A DNA stretch of 7,328 nucleotides from Palsa-883 sp035696165 (GCA_035696165.1 DASRQX010000068.1:1-7328); one strand, 5' to 3'. Shown: positions 1 to 6,937, numbered from the stretch's first letter. Numbers and translations are program-made. Notes: generated by a model not told the origin, from the sequence alone.

Positions 1-1
1 C

Positions 2-2227
2 GATACGGCGGCGGCGAAGGCCGCGCCTGGGGTGGTCGCGGTGTTCACCGGCGCCGACATGGCGGCGGACAATGTTGGCGGGCTGCCGTGCGGCTGGCAG
101 ATCCACAACAAGGACGGCTCGCCGATGGCCGAACCACCGCATCCGGTGCTGGCGATCGGCAAGGCGCGCCATGTCGGCGATCCGGTCGCGGTGGTGATCG
201 CAAAGACGAAGCAGGCAGCGAAGGACGCGGCCGAGTTGCTGATTATCGACTACCAGGACCTGCCCGCGGTTGCGTCCCTGGCCGACGCGGTCAAGTCGGG
301 CGCATCGCTGGTCCACGACGAGGTGCCGGGCAATGTCTGCTACGACTGGCACATCGGCGACAAGGCGGCGTTGGAGGCGGCGTTCGCCGGGGCCGCCAGG
401 GTGGTGAAGCTGGACCTGGAGAACAACCGGCTGATCCCCAACGCGATGGAGCCGCGCGCCGCGGTCGGCGACTTCGACACCAGCAACGGCGACTACACGC
501 TGTACACCACCAGCCAGAACCCGCACGTGATCCGCCTGCTGATGGGCGCCTTCGTGCTGCACATCCCCGAGAACAAGCTGCGCGTGGTGGCACCCGACGT
601 GGGCGGCGGGTTCGGATCGAAAATCTATCATTACGCCGAAGAGGCGATCGTTACTTGGGCGGCTGGCAAGGTGCGGAAGCCGGTGAAGTGGACCGCGGAG
701 CGCAACGAAAGCTTCATGTCGGACGCGCACGGACGCGACCACGTCTCGACCGCCGAGATGGCGATCGACAAGGACGGACACTTCCTGGGGCTGCGCGTCC
801 ACACGCTGGCCAATATGGGCGGCTATTTGTCCACCTTCGCGCCGTGCGTGCCCACCTATCTCTACGCCACGCTGCTGGCCGGCGTTTACAGGACGCCGGT
901 GATCTACTGCGAGGTGAAGGCGATCTTCACCAACACCGTCGCGGTGGATGCCTATCGCGGCGCCGGCCGGCCCGAGGCGACGTTCCTGCTGGAACGGCTG
1001 GTGGACGCGGTGGCGCACGACACCGGCATCGACCGGGTGGAACTGCGCCGCCGCAACTTCATTCCGAACGATGCGTTCCCATACCAGACACCAGTGGCGC
1101 TGCAGTACGACAGCGGCAACTACACAGCGACACTGGATGGCGCGTTGAAAGCTGCTGACTACGCCGGGTTCGAGGCACGCCGCAAGGCCGCCGCGGCGAG
1201 GGGAAAACTGCGCGGCATCGGCGTGTCCACCTACCTGGAGGCCTGCGGCATCGCGCCGTCGGCAGTGGTGGGGTCGCTCGGCGCGCGCGCGGGTCTGTAC
1301 GAAGTGGCGAACATCAAGGTGCATCCGACCGGTAGCGTGACGGTCTACACCGGCTCGCACAGCCACGGCCAGGGGCACGAGACGACGTTCGCGCAACTTG
1401 TTGTCGCACAACTGGGCGTGCCAATGGACCAGGTGGATATCGTGCATGGCGACACCGCGAAGATCCCGTTCGGCATGGGAACGTACGGCAGCCGCAGCCT
1501 GGCGGTCGGCGGTTCGGCGATGGTCAAGTCGATGGACAAGATCATTGCCAAAGGCAAGAAGATCGCCGCCCACCTGATGGAAGCCTCGGTCGACGACATC
1601 GAATTCAAGGACGGCAAGTTCACCGTCGCCGGCACCGACAAGGAGAAGACGCTCACCGACATCTCGCTGGCCGCCTACGTGCCGCACAACTACCCGATCG
1701 AGGAACTTGAACCGGGCCTTGATGAGACCTCGTTCTACGATCCGAAGAACTTCACCTTCCCGGGCGGCTGCCACATCGCGGAGATCGAGATCGATCCCGA
1801 CACCGGCGTGATCTCGGTGGAGAACTTCGTTGCGGTGGACGATGTCGGGCGGGTCATCAACCCGATGATCGTCGAGGGCCAGGTGCAGGGCGGCGTTGCC
1901 CAGGGCATCGGCCAGGCGCTGCTGGAGAACGCAGTCTACGACAGCGCGGGACAACTGCTGTCCGGCTCGATGATGGACTACACAATGCCGCGCGCCGACA
2001 ACCTGCCGAACATCACGGTGGGGACCGAAAGCACGCTCTGCACTCACAACCCACTCGGCGTGAAGGGCTGCGGCGAGGTCGGCGCGATCGGCTCGCCGCC
2101 GGCGATCATCAACGCGGTCATCGACGCGTTGAAAGACTACGGCGTGCGGCATATCAACATGCCCGCAAGCGCACCGAAAATCTGGTCGATCATCGAGGCC
2201 GGCCGGCCACGCATGGCCGCTGAATAG
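2..2227 (+). CDS. Molybdopterin-binding large subunit, xanthine dehydrogenase/CO dehydrogenase family (form II CoxL-like), 5' partial
   Basis: Catalytic subunit of a molybdenum hydroxylase (large subunit of an L-M-S heterotrimer) that binds the molybdenum-cytosine-dinucleotide type cofactor and oxidises a small substrate in the cytoplasm. The frame is open from base 2. Its first residues (DTAAAKAAPGVVAVFTGADM) match the interior of the family's N-terminal domain, so the GTG at 32 is not the true start and roughly 50-60 residues lie upstream; 741 residues are visible. Motifs, numbered from base 2: GGGFGSK cofactor loop at residues 201-207 (602-622), AYRGAGR at 317-323 (950-970), GQGHET at 456-461 (from 1367), and the C-terminal GCGEVG whose Glu692 (2075-2077) aligns with the catalytic glutamate. 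AYRGAGR marks form II enzymes; true aerobic CO dehydrogenases carry AYxCSFR. CO is therefore not a safe substrate assignment, and the real substrate is unknown. It is followed 16 bases later by the FAD subunit gene. Confidence 0.95.
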   Translation, partial: DTAAAKAAPGVVAVFTGADMAADNVGGLPCGWQIHNKDGSPMAEPPHPVLAIGKARHVGDPVAVVIAKTKQAAKDAAELLIIDYQDLPAVASLADAVKSGASLVHDEVPGNVCYDWHIGDKAALEAAFAGAARVVKLDLENNRLIPNAMEPRAAVGDFDTSNGDYTLYTTSQNPHVIRLLMGAFVLHIPENKLRVVAPDVGGGFGSKIYHYAEEAIVTWAAGKVRKPVKWTAERNESFMSDAHGRDHVSTAEMAIDKDGHFLGLRVHTLANMGGYLSTFAPCVPTYLYATLLAGVYRTPVIYCEVKAIFTNTVAVDAYRGAGRPEATFLLERLVDAVAHDTGIDRVELRRRNFIPNDAFPYQTPVALQYDSGNYTATLDGALKAADYAGFEARRKAAAARGKLRGIGVSTYLEACGIAPSAVVGSLGARAGLYEVANIKVHPTGSVTVYTGSHSHGQGHETTFAQLVVAQLGVPMDQVDIVHGDTAKIPFGMGTYGSRSLAVGGSAMVKSMDKIIAKGKKIAAHLMEASVDDIEFKDGKFTVAGTDKEKTLTDISLAAYVPHNYPIEELEPGLDETSFYDPKNFTFPGGCHIAEIEIDPDTGVISVENFVAVDDVGRVINPMIVEGQVQGGVAQGIGQALLENAVYDSAGQLLSGSMMDYTMPRADNLPNITVGTESTLCTHNPLGVKGCGEVGAIGSPPAIINAVIDALKDYGVRHINMPASAPKIWSIIEAGRPRMAAE

Positions 2228-2243
2228 AGCTAGGGGACCGAAG

Positions 2244-3038
2244 ATGTATGATTTCGCATATCAGAAGCCTGCCAGCGTCGCCGACGCTTCCGCCGCGCTC
2301 GCCGCCGACGCCGACGCCAAGGCGATGGCCGGCGGCATGACGCTGATCCCGGTGCTGAAGCAGCGGCTGAATAAGCCATCGGTGGTGGTGGATCTCGCGA
2401 AGACCGGCATGGCGGGAATCACGGTGTCGGGCGGCACAGTAACGATCGGCGCGATGACCACGCACGCGAAGGTCGCCGGCAACGCCGAGGTGACGGCGAA
2501 GATCCCCGCCCTGGCGCATCTCGCCGCGCATATCGGCGACGAGCAGGTGCGCCATCGTGGCACGATCGGCGGCTCGCTTGCCAACAATGATCCGTCGGCG
2601 GATTATCCGGCGGGGGTGCTGGCGCTGGGTGCGACGATCAAGACCAACAAGCGCTCGATCAAGGCCGACGAGTTCTTCCAGGGCATGTTCACCACCGCCC
2701 TGGCGCAGGACGAGATCATCACGGCGGTTGATTTCCCGGTGCCCGAGAAGGCGGCTTACGAGAAGTTCCCCAACCCGGCCTCACGCTATGCCATCGTCGG
2801 CGTGTTCGTGGCCAAGGCCGCGGGCGGCGTGCGCGTTGCGGTGACCGGGGCAGGGCAGGGGGGTGTGTTCCGCCACGCGGCGATGGAGGCGGCGCTAGCG
2901 GCCAATTTCTCGCCCGATGCGATCGCGGGGGTTACGACCCCGGCGGATGGGCTGAATGGGGACATCCACGCCAGCGCGGAGTATCGCGCACACCTGGTGG
3001 GTGTGATGGCGAAGCGCGCGCTGGCGAAGGCGAGTTAG
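2244..3038 (+). CDS. FAD-binding medium subunit of molybdenum hydroxylase (CoxM-like)
   Basis: This subunit carries FAD and passes electrons from the 2Fe-2S subunit to the final acceptor in the molybdenum hydroxylase whose large subunit is encoded just upstream. The 264 residues are slightly short of the usual 270-290. The N-terminal FAD-binding domain shows AGGMTLIP (residues 29-36), and the second flavin loop shows TIGGSLANNDPSAD (107-120), preceded by GDEQVRHRG. The CO dehydrogenase flavoprotein C-terminal domain covers about 173-262. The ATG at 2244 is chosen because AGGGGA at 2232-2237 sits six bases before it and the protein begins MYDFAYQKP, typical for the family. The 16-base gap to the large-subunit stop argues for one transcript. 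Large-then-medium order fits the small-large-medium arrangement of form II clusters rather than the medium-small-large arrangement of form I. No accessory gene (CoxD, E, F or G type) follows within the window. Confidence 0.94.
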   Translation: MYDFAYQKPASVADASAALAADADAKAMAGGMTLIPVLKQRLNKPSVVVDLAKTGMAGITVSGGTVTIGAMTTHAKVAGNAEVTAKIPALAHLAAHIGDEQVRHRGTIGGSLANNDPSADYPAGVLALGATIKTNKRSIKADEFFQGMFTTALAQDEIITAVDFPVPEKAAYEKFPNPASRYAIVGVFVAKAAGGVRVAVTGAGQGGVFRHAAMEAALAANFSPDAIAGVTTPADGLNGDIHASAEYRAHLVGVMAKRALAKAS

Positions 3039-3074
3039 GCGGGCTCGGGCCGACTGGAACTGCGCATATTACCC

Positions 3075-3225
3075 ACCTCTCCCGCTCTGTGCGGCCTTGG
3101 GCCGCACAGAGCGGACCAAGGTCGGCGAGCGCGGCGAGACGCGCAGCGTCAAGGCTGGAGCAGCGGCGGCCCCCTCACCCTTGACGCCGCGCGTCTCGAC
3201 CTCTCCCGCGAAGAGCGGGGGAGGT
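3075..3225. repeat. 151-bp palindromic intergenic element made of three hairpins
   Basis: Three adjacent inverted repeats fill this non-coding stretch. Hairpin 1 (3082-3096 with 3100-3114) is a perfect 15-bp stem with a TTG loop. Hairpin 2 (3135-3154 with 3179-3198) pairs 19 of 20 positions around a 24-base loop. Hairpin 3 (3199-3209 with 3215-3225) is an 11-bp stem with one G-T pair and a GAAGA loop. The element's ends also match: ACCTCTCCCGCTC at 3075-3087 is the inverse of 3213-3225 at 12 of 13 positions, and ACCTCTCCCGC recurs directly at 3199-3209. The overall form resembles a REP/MITE-like intergenic repeat and could end transcription from the upstream operon, although no hairpin is followed by a T-run. 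No clear target-site duplication is visible. I see no protein-coding signal in it. Confidence 0.75.
3082..3114 (+). terminator. Strong GC hairpin 44 bases after the FAD-subunit stop, possible terminator
   Basis: A perfect 15-bp stem (CCGCTCTGTGCGGCC and its complement) closed by a TTG triloop, forming part of the larger palindromic element. It is the first stable structure after the molybdenum hydroxylase operon. It lacks the downstream T-run of a classical intrinsic terminator, so its role in termination is inferred from position and predicted stability only. Confidence 0.4.
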
Positions 3226-3282
3226 AGACTCCTGCGAGCCCGCGAGCGCTGTCAATTTTGCCTGAACCAAACCGCCGGGAAG

Positions 3283-3308
3283 TGAACCTTTCAGGCGCTT
3301 GGGAATTA
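3283..3308 (+). promoter_or_regulatory. Possible EcfG-type general stress promoter, degenerate
   Basis: TGAAC at 3283-3287 followed 16 bases later by AATTA at 3304-3308 resembles the alphaproteobacterial EcfG pattern (GGAAC, 16-17 bases, CGTT), with one mismatch in the -35 block and two in the -10 block. It lies about 45 bases upstream of the small basic protein's start, a sensible distance. The match is weak and chance agreement is quite possible. Confidence 0.2.
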
Positions 3309-3339
3309 CCGGTCAGTGCCCCAGACATCAATCACCAAA

Positions 3340-3344
3340 AGGAG
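3340..3344 (+). promoter_or_regulatory. Ribosome binding site deciding the start at 3352
   Basis: AGGAG here lies seven bases before the ATG at 3352 but only one base before the in-frame ATG at 3346. Normal spacing therefore favours 3352. A GTG further upstream (3316) has no such site. Confidence 0.7.
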
Positions 3345-3351
3345 CATGACC

Positions 3352-3672
3352 ATGCCGCGTGGCGACAAGTCCAAATACACCGACAAGCAGGATCGCAAAG
3401 CCGACCACATCGCCGAAAGCTACGAAGAACGCGGCGTGCCCGAGCAAGAGGCCGAACGTCGGGCCTGGACGACAGTGAACAAGGACGACGGCGGTGGCAA
3501 GCGCCCCGGTGGTTCGGGGCAGGGCAAGTCCACGGGCCATCCGGCGGCGCATAAGGGCGGCAAGAAGGGTGGCGAGGCGGCGGCATCGCGATCCAAGGAA
3601 AGTCGGTCGGCGTCGGCAAGGAAGGCGGCCGCGACCCGCAAGCGCAACGCCGAGCACCATGCACACGGCTGA
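3352..3672 (+). CDS. Small basic 'MPRGDK' protein, often auto-annotated as plasmid stabilization protein
   Basis: A 106-residue, highly charged, hydrophilic protein with no signal peptide or membrane segment. The N-terminal part (about residues 1-45) matches a small family recalled from many proteobacteria. It begins MPRGDKSKYTDKQDRKADHI and contains an ExAExRAWTTVNK segment predicted to be helical. Residues from about 46 onward are low-complexity, rich in Gly, Lys, Ala, Arg and Ser, ending in a histone H1-like tail (KAAATRKRNAEHHAHG). Family members are commonly labelled 'plasmid stabilization protein', but I know of no solid functional proof, and nothing plasmid-like is nearby. The basic tail suggests nucleic-acid binding (inference). 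The start is set by the AGGAG at 3340-3344. The DUF296 gene begins 42 bases after its stop, so the two may share a transcript. Confidence 0.8.
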   Translation: MPRGDKSKYTDKQDRKADHIAESYEERGVPEQEAERRAWTTVNKDDGGGKRPGGSGQGKSTGHPAAHKGGKKGGEAAASRSKESRSASARKAAATRKRNAEHHAHG

Positions 3673-3703
3673 CACGCGAATCGCAACCCGTGGGCGTTGA
3701 CCC

Positions 3704-3708
3704 AGGGG
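3704..3708 (+). promoter_or_regulatory. Ribosome binding site of the DUF296 gene
   Basis: AGGGG six bases before the ATG at 3715. It favours that start over an in-frame TTG at 3697, and the protein then begins MKSKLVWENNGQ, the expected family N-terminus. Confidence 0.6.
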
Positions 3709-3714
3709 CTGGCG

Positions 3715-4157
3715 ATGAAATCGAAACTGGTATGGGAAAACAACGGCCAGCACAGCTTTGTCGTGGTGCTCGATGCGAATGAGGAGACGTTTGCGGCGAT
3801 CGCTGCCTTTGCGGCGCAGGAGAATCTGCGCGGCGCCTCTTTGACGGCCCTGGGTGCGTTTGAACGAGCAACCGTCGGGTGGTGTTCGATCCGGGCTCCA
3901 AGAGCTATCGCAAAATTGCCGTCGAACAGCACTGCGAGGTGCTCAGCGCAATCGGCGATATCGCCGAGGGCGACGACGGCAAGTCGAGCCTCCACCTGCA
4001 TGTCGTTCTTCGCCTCTGTGATGGTTCGACACGAGGCAGGCACCTGCTGGAGGCAGTCGTGCGACCGACGTTGGAAGTTACCGTTGTCGAGGCGCCGGTT
4101 CACCTGCGCCGCAAGCAGCGTCCCGATCTCGGCATCGCCTTGATTTCCCTGGCCTGA
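3715..4157 (+). pseudogene. PPC/DUF296-domain protein, interrupted by one frameshift
   Basis: The two halves of one PPC (plants and prokaryotes conserved)/DUF296 domain sit in different frames. From ATG 3715 the first frame encodes 56 family-like residues (MKSKLVWENNGQHSF to GAFERATVGW) up to 3882. From 3885 the frame at position 0 mod 3 continues with FDPGSKSYRKIAVEQ, then HLHVVLRLCDGSTRGRHLLEA and RPTLEV, to the stop at 4155-4157. Two bases (3883-3884) separate the halves, so a two-base insertion or a one-base deletion would explain the break. Joined, they give about 146 residues, the normal length for the family. Without correction, translation from 3715 would run to 4143 with an unrelated, Arg/Ser-rich tail. 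The conserved histidines of the HxHxxL and G-x-HL segments are intact in the second half. Both halves look well preserved, so the break is either very recent or a sequencing error. DUF296 proteins in bacteria have no firmly established role; plant relatives bind AT-rich DNA. Confidence 0.85.
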
Positions 4158-4218
4158 CAGCCGTCACAAGCGCTTTCGTTCGGGTCGGCGATTGGACCGT
4201 GGTGCGCGGGCGCGTCGG

Positions 4219-4247
4219 TTGACAGGCAACGCCGGAATGGTCGAAGT
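4219..4247 (+). promoter_or_regulatory. Weak candidate promoter for the alpha/beta hydrolase
   Basis: A perfect TTGACA -35 hexamer at 4219-4224, but the hexamer at 17-base spacing (CGAAGT, 4242-4247) is a poor -10. It lies in the 141-base gap between the DUF296 gene and the hydrolase ATG; the rest of that gap shows no other clear signal. If real, its transcript would start downstream of the alternative TTG start at 4251, favouring the ATG at 4299. Confidence 0.2.
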
Positions 4248-4298
4248 CTGTTGGTGGCGCCGCGGCAGTTGGCGGCGCGGCAGCAAGAGTTTCAGCCG

Positions 4299-5144
4299 AT
4301 GACCGACCTCTCGCACCTGGTGCAGACGCCGGGCGCGCATTCCCTGACCTATGCCGACAAGGCGTTTCCCGACCGCCCGCTGACGCTGCACGCCGCCTGT
4401 CCGCCCGGCTTCGATCCAAATACCCCGATCCTGCTGGTGCATCACGGCGTCGGGCGCAATGGTGCCGACTACCGCGACTACTGGATGAAGCTGGTCGACG
4501 CCGCCGGCATGCTGGCGATCGCCATCGAGTTCTCCGAGGCCGCCTTCCCGAGGCACCTTTGGTACCACTTCGGCAACCTGCACAACGCGGACGACACTGC
4601 CAATCCGCGTGCGCAATGGACCTACGGCATCGACGCGCGGCTGTTCGACGCATTGCGCGCCCAGGGTATCACCACGCGCGAGCGGTACGGGCTGTTCGGC
4701 CACTCCGCCGGCGGGCAGTTCGTACACCGCATGCTGTCTTTCGGTTTCCGCGAACGAGTTGCCATCGCGGTCAGCGCCAACGCTGGCACTTACGCGATGC
4801 CCGATCTCGGCGTTGCCTGGCCATTCGGCCTTGGCGACACCGATGTCGGTCCGGAATCGCTACGATCTCTGCTGGGTTTTCCGATCACCGTACTGACCGG
4901 CACGCACGACACGAAGACCACGGGCCGCTTCTTTCCGAAAGGCCCGCGCTCCATGAGCCAGGGCCCGCACCGCCACGCCCGCGCCCACGCCTATGTTCGC
5001 ATCGGCCACGAAGTCGCCGCCACGTTGGGCACGCGCTGTGCCTGGACGGTGATCGACGTGCCCGGCGTCGGCCATGACGGGGAACGGATGTCCATCGCCG
5101 CCGCGCCGATCATCGCCGCGGCGCTGCACGCGCCGGACGGGTGA
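4299..5144 (+). CDS. Alpha/beta hydrolase (esterase-like)
   Basis: A 281-residue cytoplasmic serine hydrolase with no signal peptide. The sequence shows the full alpha/beta-hydrolase layout: an oxyanion-strand LLVHHGVGRNGADYRDYW (residues 46-62), the nucleophile elbow GHSAGG with Ser136, an acid after strand 7 in GTHD (Asp204), and the catalytic His259 in GVGHDG. The HHGxGRNxxDYRDYW segment resembles esterases distantly related to polyhydroxybutyrate depolymerase/LpqC-type enzymes, but the substrate cannot be read from the sequence. The ATG at 4299 is chosen because the family-like region begins just after it; a weak AAGAG (4285-4289) precedes it. An extension to TTG at 4251 would add 16 low-complexity residues and is less likely. 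The gene stands alone between the DUF296 gene (141 bases away) and the binding-protein gene (171 bases away). A role in processing something imported by the latter is only a guess. Confidence 0.88.
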   Translation: MTDLSHLVQTPGAHSLTYADKAFPDRPLTLHAACPPGFDPNTPILLVHHGVGRNGADYRDYWMKLVDAAGMLAIAIEFSEAAFPRHLWYHFGNLHNADDTANPRAQWTYGIDARLFDALRAQGITTRERYGLFGHSAGGQFVHRMLSFGFRERVAIAVSANAGTYAMPDLGVAWPFGLGDTDVGPESLRSLLGFPITVLTGTHDTKTTGRFFPKGPRSMSQGPHRHARAHAYVRIGHEVAATLGTRCAWTVIDVPGVGHDGERMSIAAAPIIAAALHAPDG

Positions 5145-5153
5145 CCCGCCGGC
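5132..5153 (+). terminator. Hairpin overlapping the hydrolase stop codon
   Basis: GCCGG-A-CGGG (5132-5141) pairs with CCCGCCGGC (5145-5153), giving nine pairs with one bulged A. The TGA stop codon (5142-5144) forms the entire loop. The stem is GC-rich, but there is no following T-run, so termination is uncertain. Confidence 0.3.
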
Positions 5154-5200
5154 TTGTGCGCAGTGCCGCCCATGCCGCGCCACCCGCCGCACTGAATGTC

Positions 5201-5212
5201 GCGATCGATCGC
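5201..5212. repeat. Perfect 12-bp palindrome upstream of the binding-protein gene
   Basis: GCGATCGATCGC is fully self-complementary and sits 103 bases before the ATG of the ABC substrate-binding protein. It could be a dimeric regulator site, but palindromes of this kind are frequent in GC-rich genomes. The remainder of the 5145-5315 gap shows only a weak promoter-like TTGGCG (5229-5234) with TTATGA (5253-5258) at 18-base spacing. Confidence 0.3.
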
Positions 5213-5315
5213 CGCGCCGCTTCGGGGTTTGGCGGTTGAACATTGCCGAAACTTATGACTCCAGGCACACAAGATCGGCCTAAGAACACGGTCGTCCAAT
5301 TGGGGGAAAGCCAAC

Positions 5316-6887
5316 ATGAAACGTCGAGACGTCCTGAAGTCGGCCCTGGCAGGCGCAACCGCGCTCGCTGCCCCGCGGATCGCCCGTGCAGCGGCGCCGT
5401 CAACCCTGAAATTCATTCCGCAAGCAGACCTGGCCTCGCTCGATCCGGTGTGGACCACGGCGGACATCACGCGCAACCATGCGTATCTGGTCTACGATGG
5501 GCTTTACGGGCTCGACAACAACTACCGTCCGCAGCCGCAGATGGTGGCAGGGCACATGCTCAACGCCGACAAGACGCAGTGGGACCTTGCGCTGCGCGAC
5601 GGACTGAAATTCCACGACAACACGCCAGTTCTGGCGAAGGACTGCGTTGCCTCCGTCCAGCGATGGTGGAAGCGGGACGTGTTCGGCGCGGCGCTGGCAG
5701 CCGCCACCGACGAGGTCTCCGCCCCGTCCGACACGGTGATCCGTTTCAAGCTGAAGAAGCCGTTCGCGTTGCTGCCGGACGCGCTCGCGGTGATGTGCTG
5801 CGTCATGCCGGAGCGGCTGGCGAAGACCGACGCGTTCCAGCAGGTGACCGACCCGACCGGCAGCGGTCCGTTCAGGTTCGTCGCCAGCGAGCGCATCCCC
5901 GGCTCGAAGGTGGTGTATGAGAAGTTCGCCGGCTACGTGCCGCGCACCGACGGAACAGCCGAGTTCAGCGCCGGCCCGAAGACGGTGAACTTCGACCGTG
6001 TCGAATGGACGGTGCAGCCCGATCCGGCCACCGCGTCGGCGGCGCTGACCTCGGGCGAGTTCGACTGGTGGGAAAACCCGACGATCGACCTCGTGCCGCA
6101 GCTGAAGGCGGACAAGAAGTTGGTCGTGGTGGTCAAGGACCACACCGGCGAGATCGGCTGCATGCGCTTCAACGAGTTGTTTCCGCCGTTCGACAATCCG
6201 GCGATCCGTCGCGTCGTGCTGTCGGCGATCGATCAGAACGATTTCATGCAGGCGGTGGCCGGCGCAGCGCCGGAGCTGATCAAGACCGGGGTCGGGCTGT
6301 TCGTGCCCGGTACGCCGATGGCGAGCATCGACGGCGTCGACACGATGAAGGGGACCAAGGATGTCGACGCGCTCAAGAAAGACCTGATCGAAGCGGGCTA
6401 CAAGGGCGAGAAGATCGTGGTGCTGGCGGCGTCGAACTTCCCCATCATCAATGCCGAGGCAGAGGTGGCGGGCGATCTGCTGAAGAGGCTCGGCTTCAAC
6501 GTGGACTATCAGGCGCTGGACTGGGGCACGGTGGTGCAGCGGCGCGCCAGCAAGCAGCCGATCGACAAGGGGGGCTGGAACATCTTCTTCACCTACCTCG
6601 GGGCCACCGGCAACGTCACCCCGGCGGCCGCGATCGCGCTGAAGTCGGACGGCAACGGCTGGTTCGGCTGGCCGACCGATCCGGTTATGGAACAGGCGCG
6701 GCTGTCGTGGTTCGACGCGCCTGATCTCGCCGCGCAGCAGGCGGCCAGCCGCGCCATGCAGGTGGAATTCTTCAAAAATCCGCCGTATGCGCCGCTGGGG
6801 ATGTTTTTCGCGCCGACCGCGTTCTATTCGTACCTGAAGGACATCCCGGAAGGTTTCCCGCAGTTCTACCGTGTGAAGCGCGCCTGA
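5316..6887 (+). CDS. ABC transporter substrate-binding protein, family 5 (peptide/nickel type), Tat signal
   Basis: Periplasmic solute-binding protein of the SBP_bac_5 family, which delivers oligopeptides, nickel chelates or similar solutes to an inner-membrane ABC permease. The 523 residues begin with a twin-arginine signal: MKRRDVLK, a hydrophobic stretch rich in Ala and Leu (9-19), and an A-R-A cleavage site after about residue 25. Family landmarks are SLDPVWT near residue 41, the signature region RDGLKFHDNTPVLAKDCVASVQRW (94-117), PTGSGPFRFV (180-189), and the C-terminal-lobe segment AIRRVVLSAIDQNDF (296-310). The ATG at 5316 is set by GGGGGA at 5302-5307, eight bases upstream, and by the position of the signal peptide. 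Length is normal for the family. No permease or ATPase gene follows in the remaining 440 bases, so it is an orphan here or its partners lie beyond the window or elsewhere. The ligand cannot be deduced. Confidence 0.93.
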   Translation: MKRRDVLKSALAGATALAAPRIARAAAPSTLKFIPQADLASLDPVWTTADITRNHAYLVYDGLYGLDNNYRPQPQMVAGHMLNADKTQWDLALRDGLKFHDNTPVLAKDCVASVQRWWKRDVFGAALAAATDEVSAPSDTVIRFKLKKPFALLPDALAVMCCVMPERLAKTDAFQQVTDPTGSGPFRFVASERIPGSKVVYEKFAGYVPRTDGTAEFSAGPKTVNFDRVEWTVQPDPATASAALTSGEFDWWENPTIDLVPQLKADKKLVVVVKDHTGEIGCMRFNELFPPFDNPAIRRVVLSAIDQNDFMQAVAGAAPELIKTGVGLFVPGTPMASIDGVDTMKGTKDVDALKKDLIEAGYKGEKIVVLAASNFPIINAEAEVAGDLLKRLGFNVDYQALDWGTVVQRRASKQPIDKGGWNIFFTYLGATGNVTPAAAIALKSDGNGWFGWPTDPVMEQARLSWFDAPDLAAQQAASRAMQVEFFKNPPYAPLGMFFAPTAFYSYLKDIPEGFPQFYRVKRA

Positions 6888-6912
6888 ACGCCTGGCCGCC
6901 TGGATTTTCCGC

Positions 6913-6937
6913 CGCCGCCCTGCGTTGTGGGGCGGCG
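6913..6937 (+). terminator. GC hairpin after the binding-protein gene, possible terminator
   Basis: CGCCGCCC (6913-6920) pairs perfectly with GGGCGGCG (6930-6937) around a nine-base loop, 25 bases after the stop codon. There is no T-run downstream. The position supports termination of the binding-protein transcript, but the case is modest. Confidence 0.35.

Noticed and set aside
32..34. GTG as a start codon of the large subunit
   Set aside because: The frame is open upstream to the window edge, and the upstream residues still match the family, so the gene is simply truncated by the window.
88..1158. 356-codon frame in a second + frame inside the large-subunit gene
   Set aside because: Arg/Gly-rich shadow of the CoxL-like frame, which contains all family motifs.
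3097..3285. 62-codon + frame starting within the three-hairpin element
   Set aside because: It starts at a TTG in the loop of hairpin 1, has no ribosome binding site, and its sequence is dictated by the repeat arms.
3420..4103. Open frame of 227 codons on the minus strand across the basic protein and DUF296 genes
   Set aside because: Antisense to two genes with family-like + strand sequences; low-complexity Ala/Arg/Ser composition and no motif.
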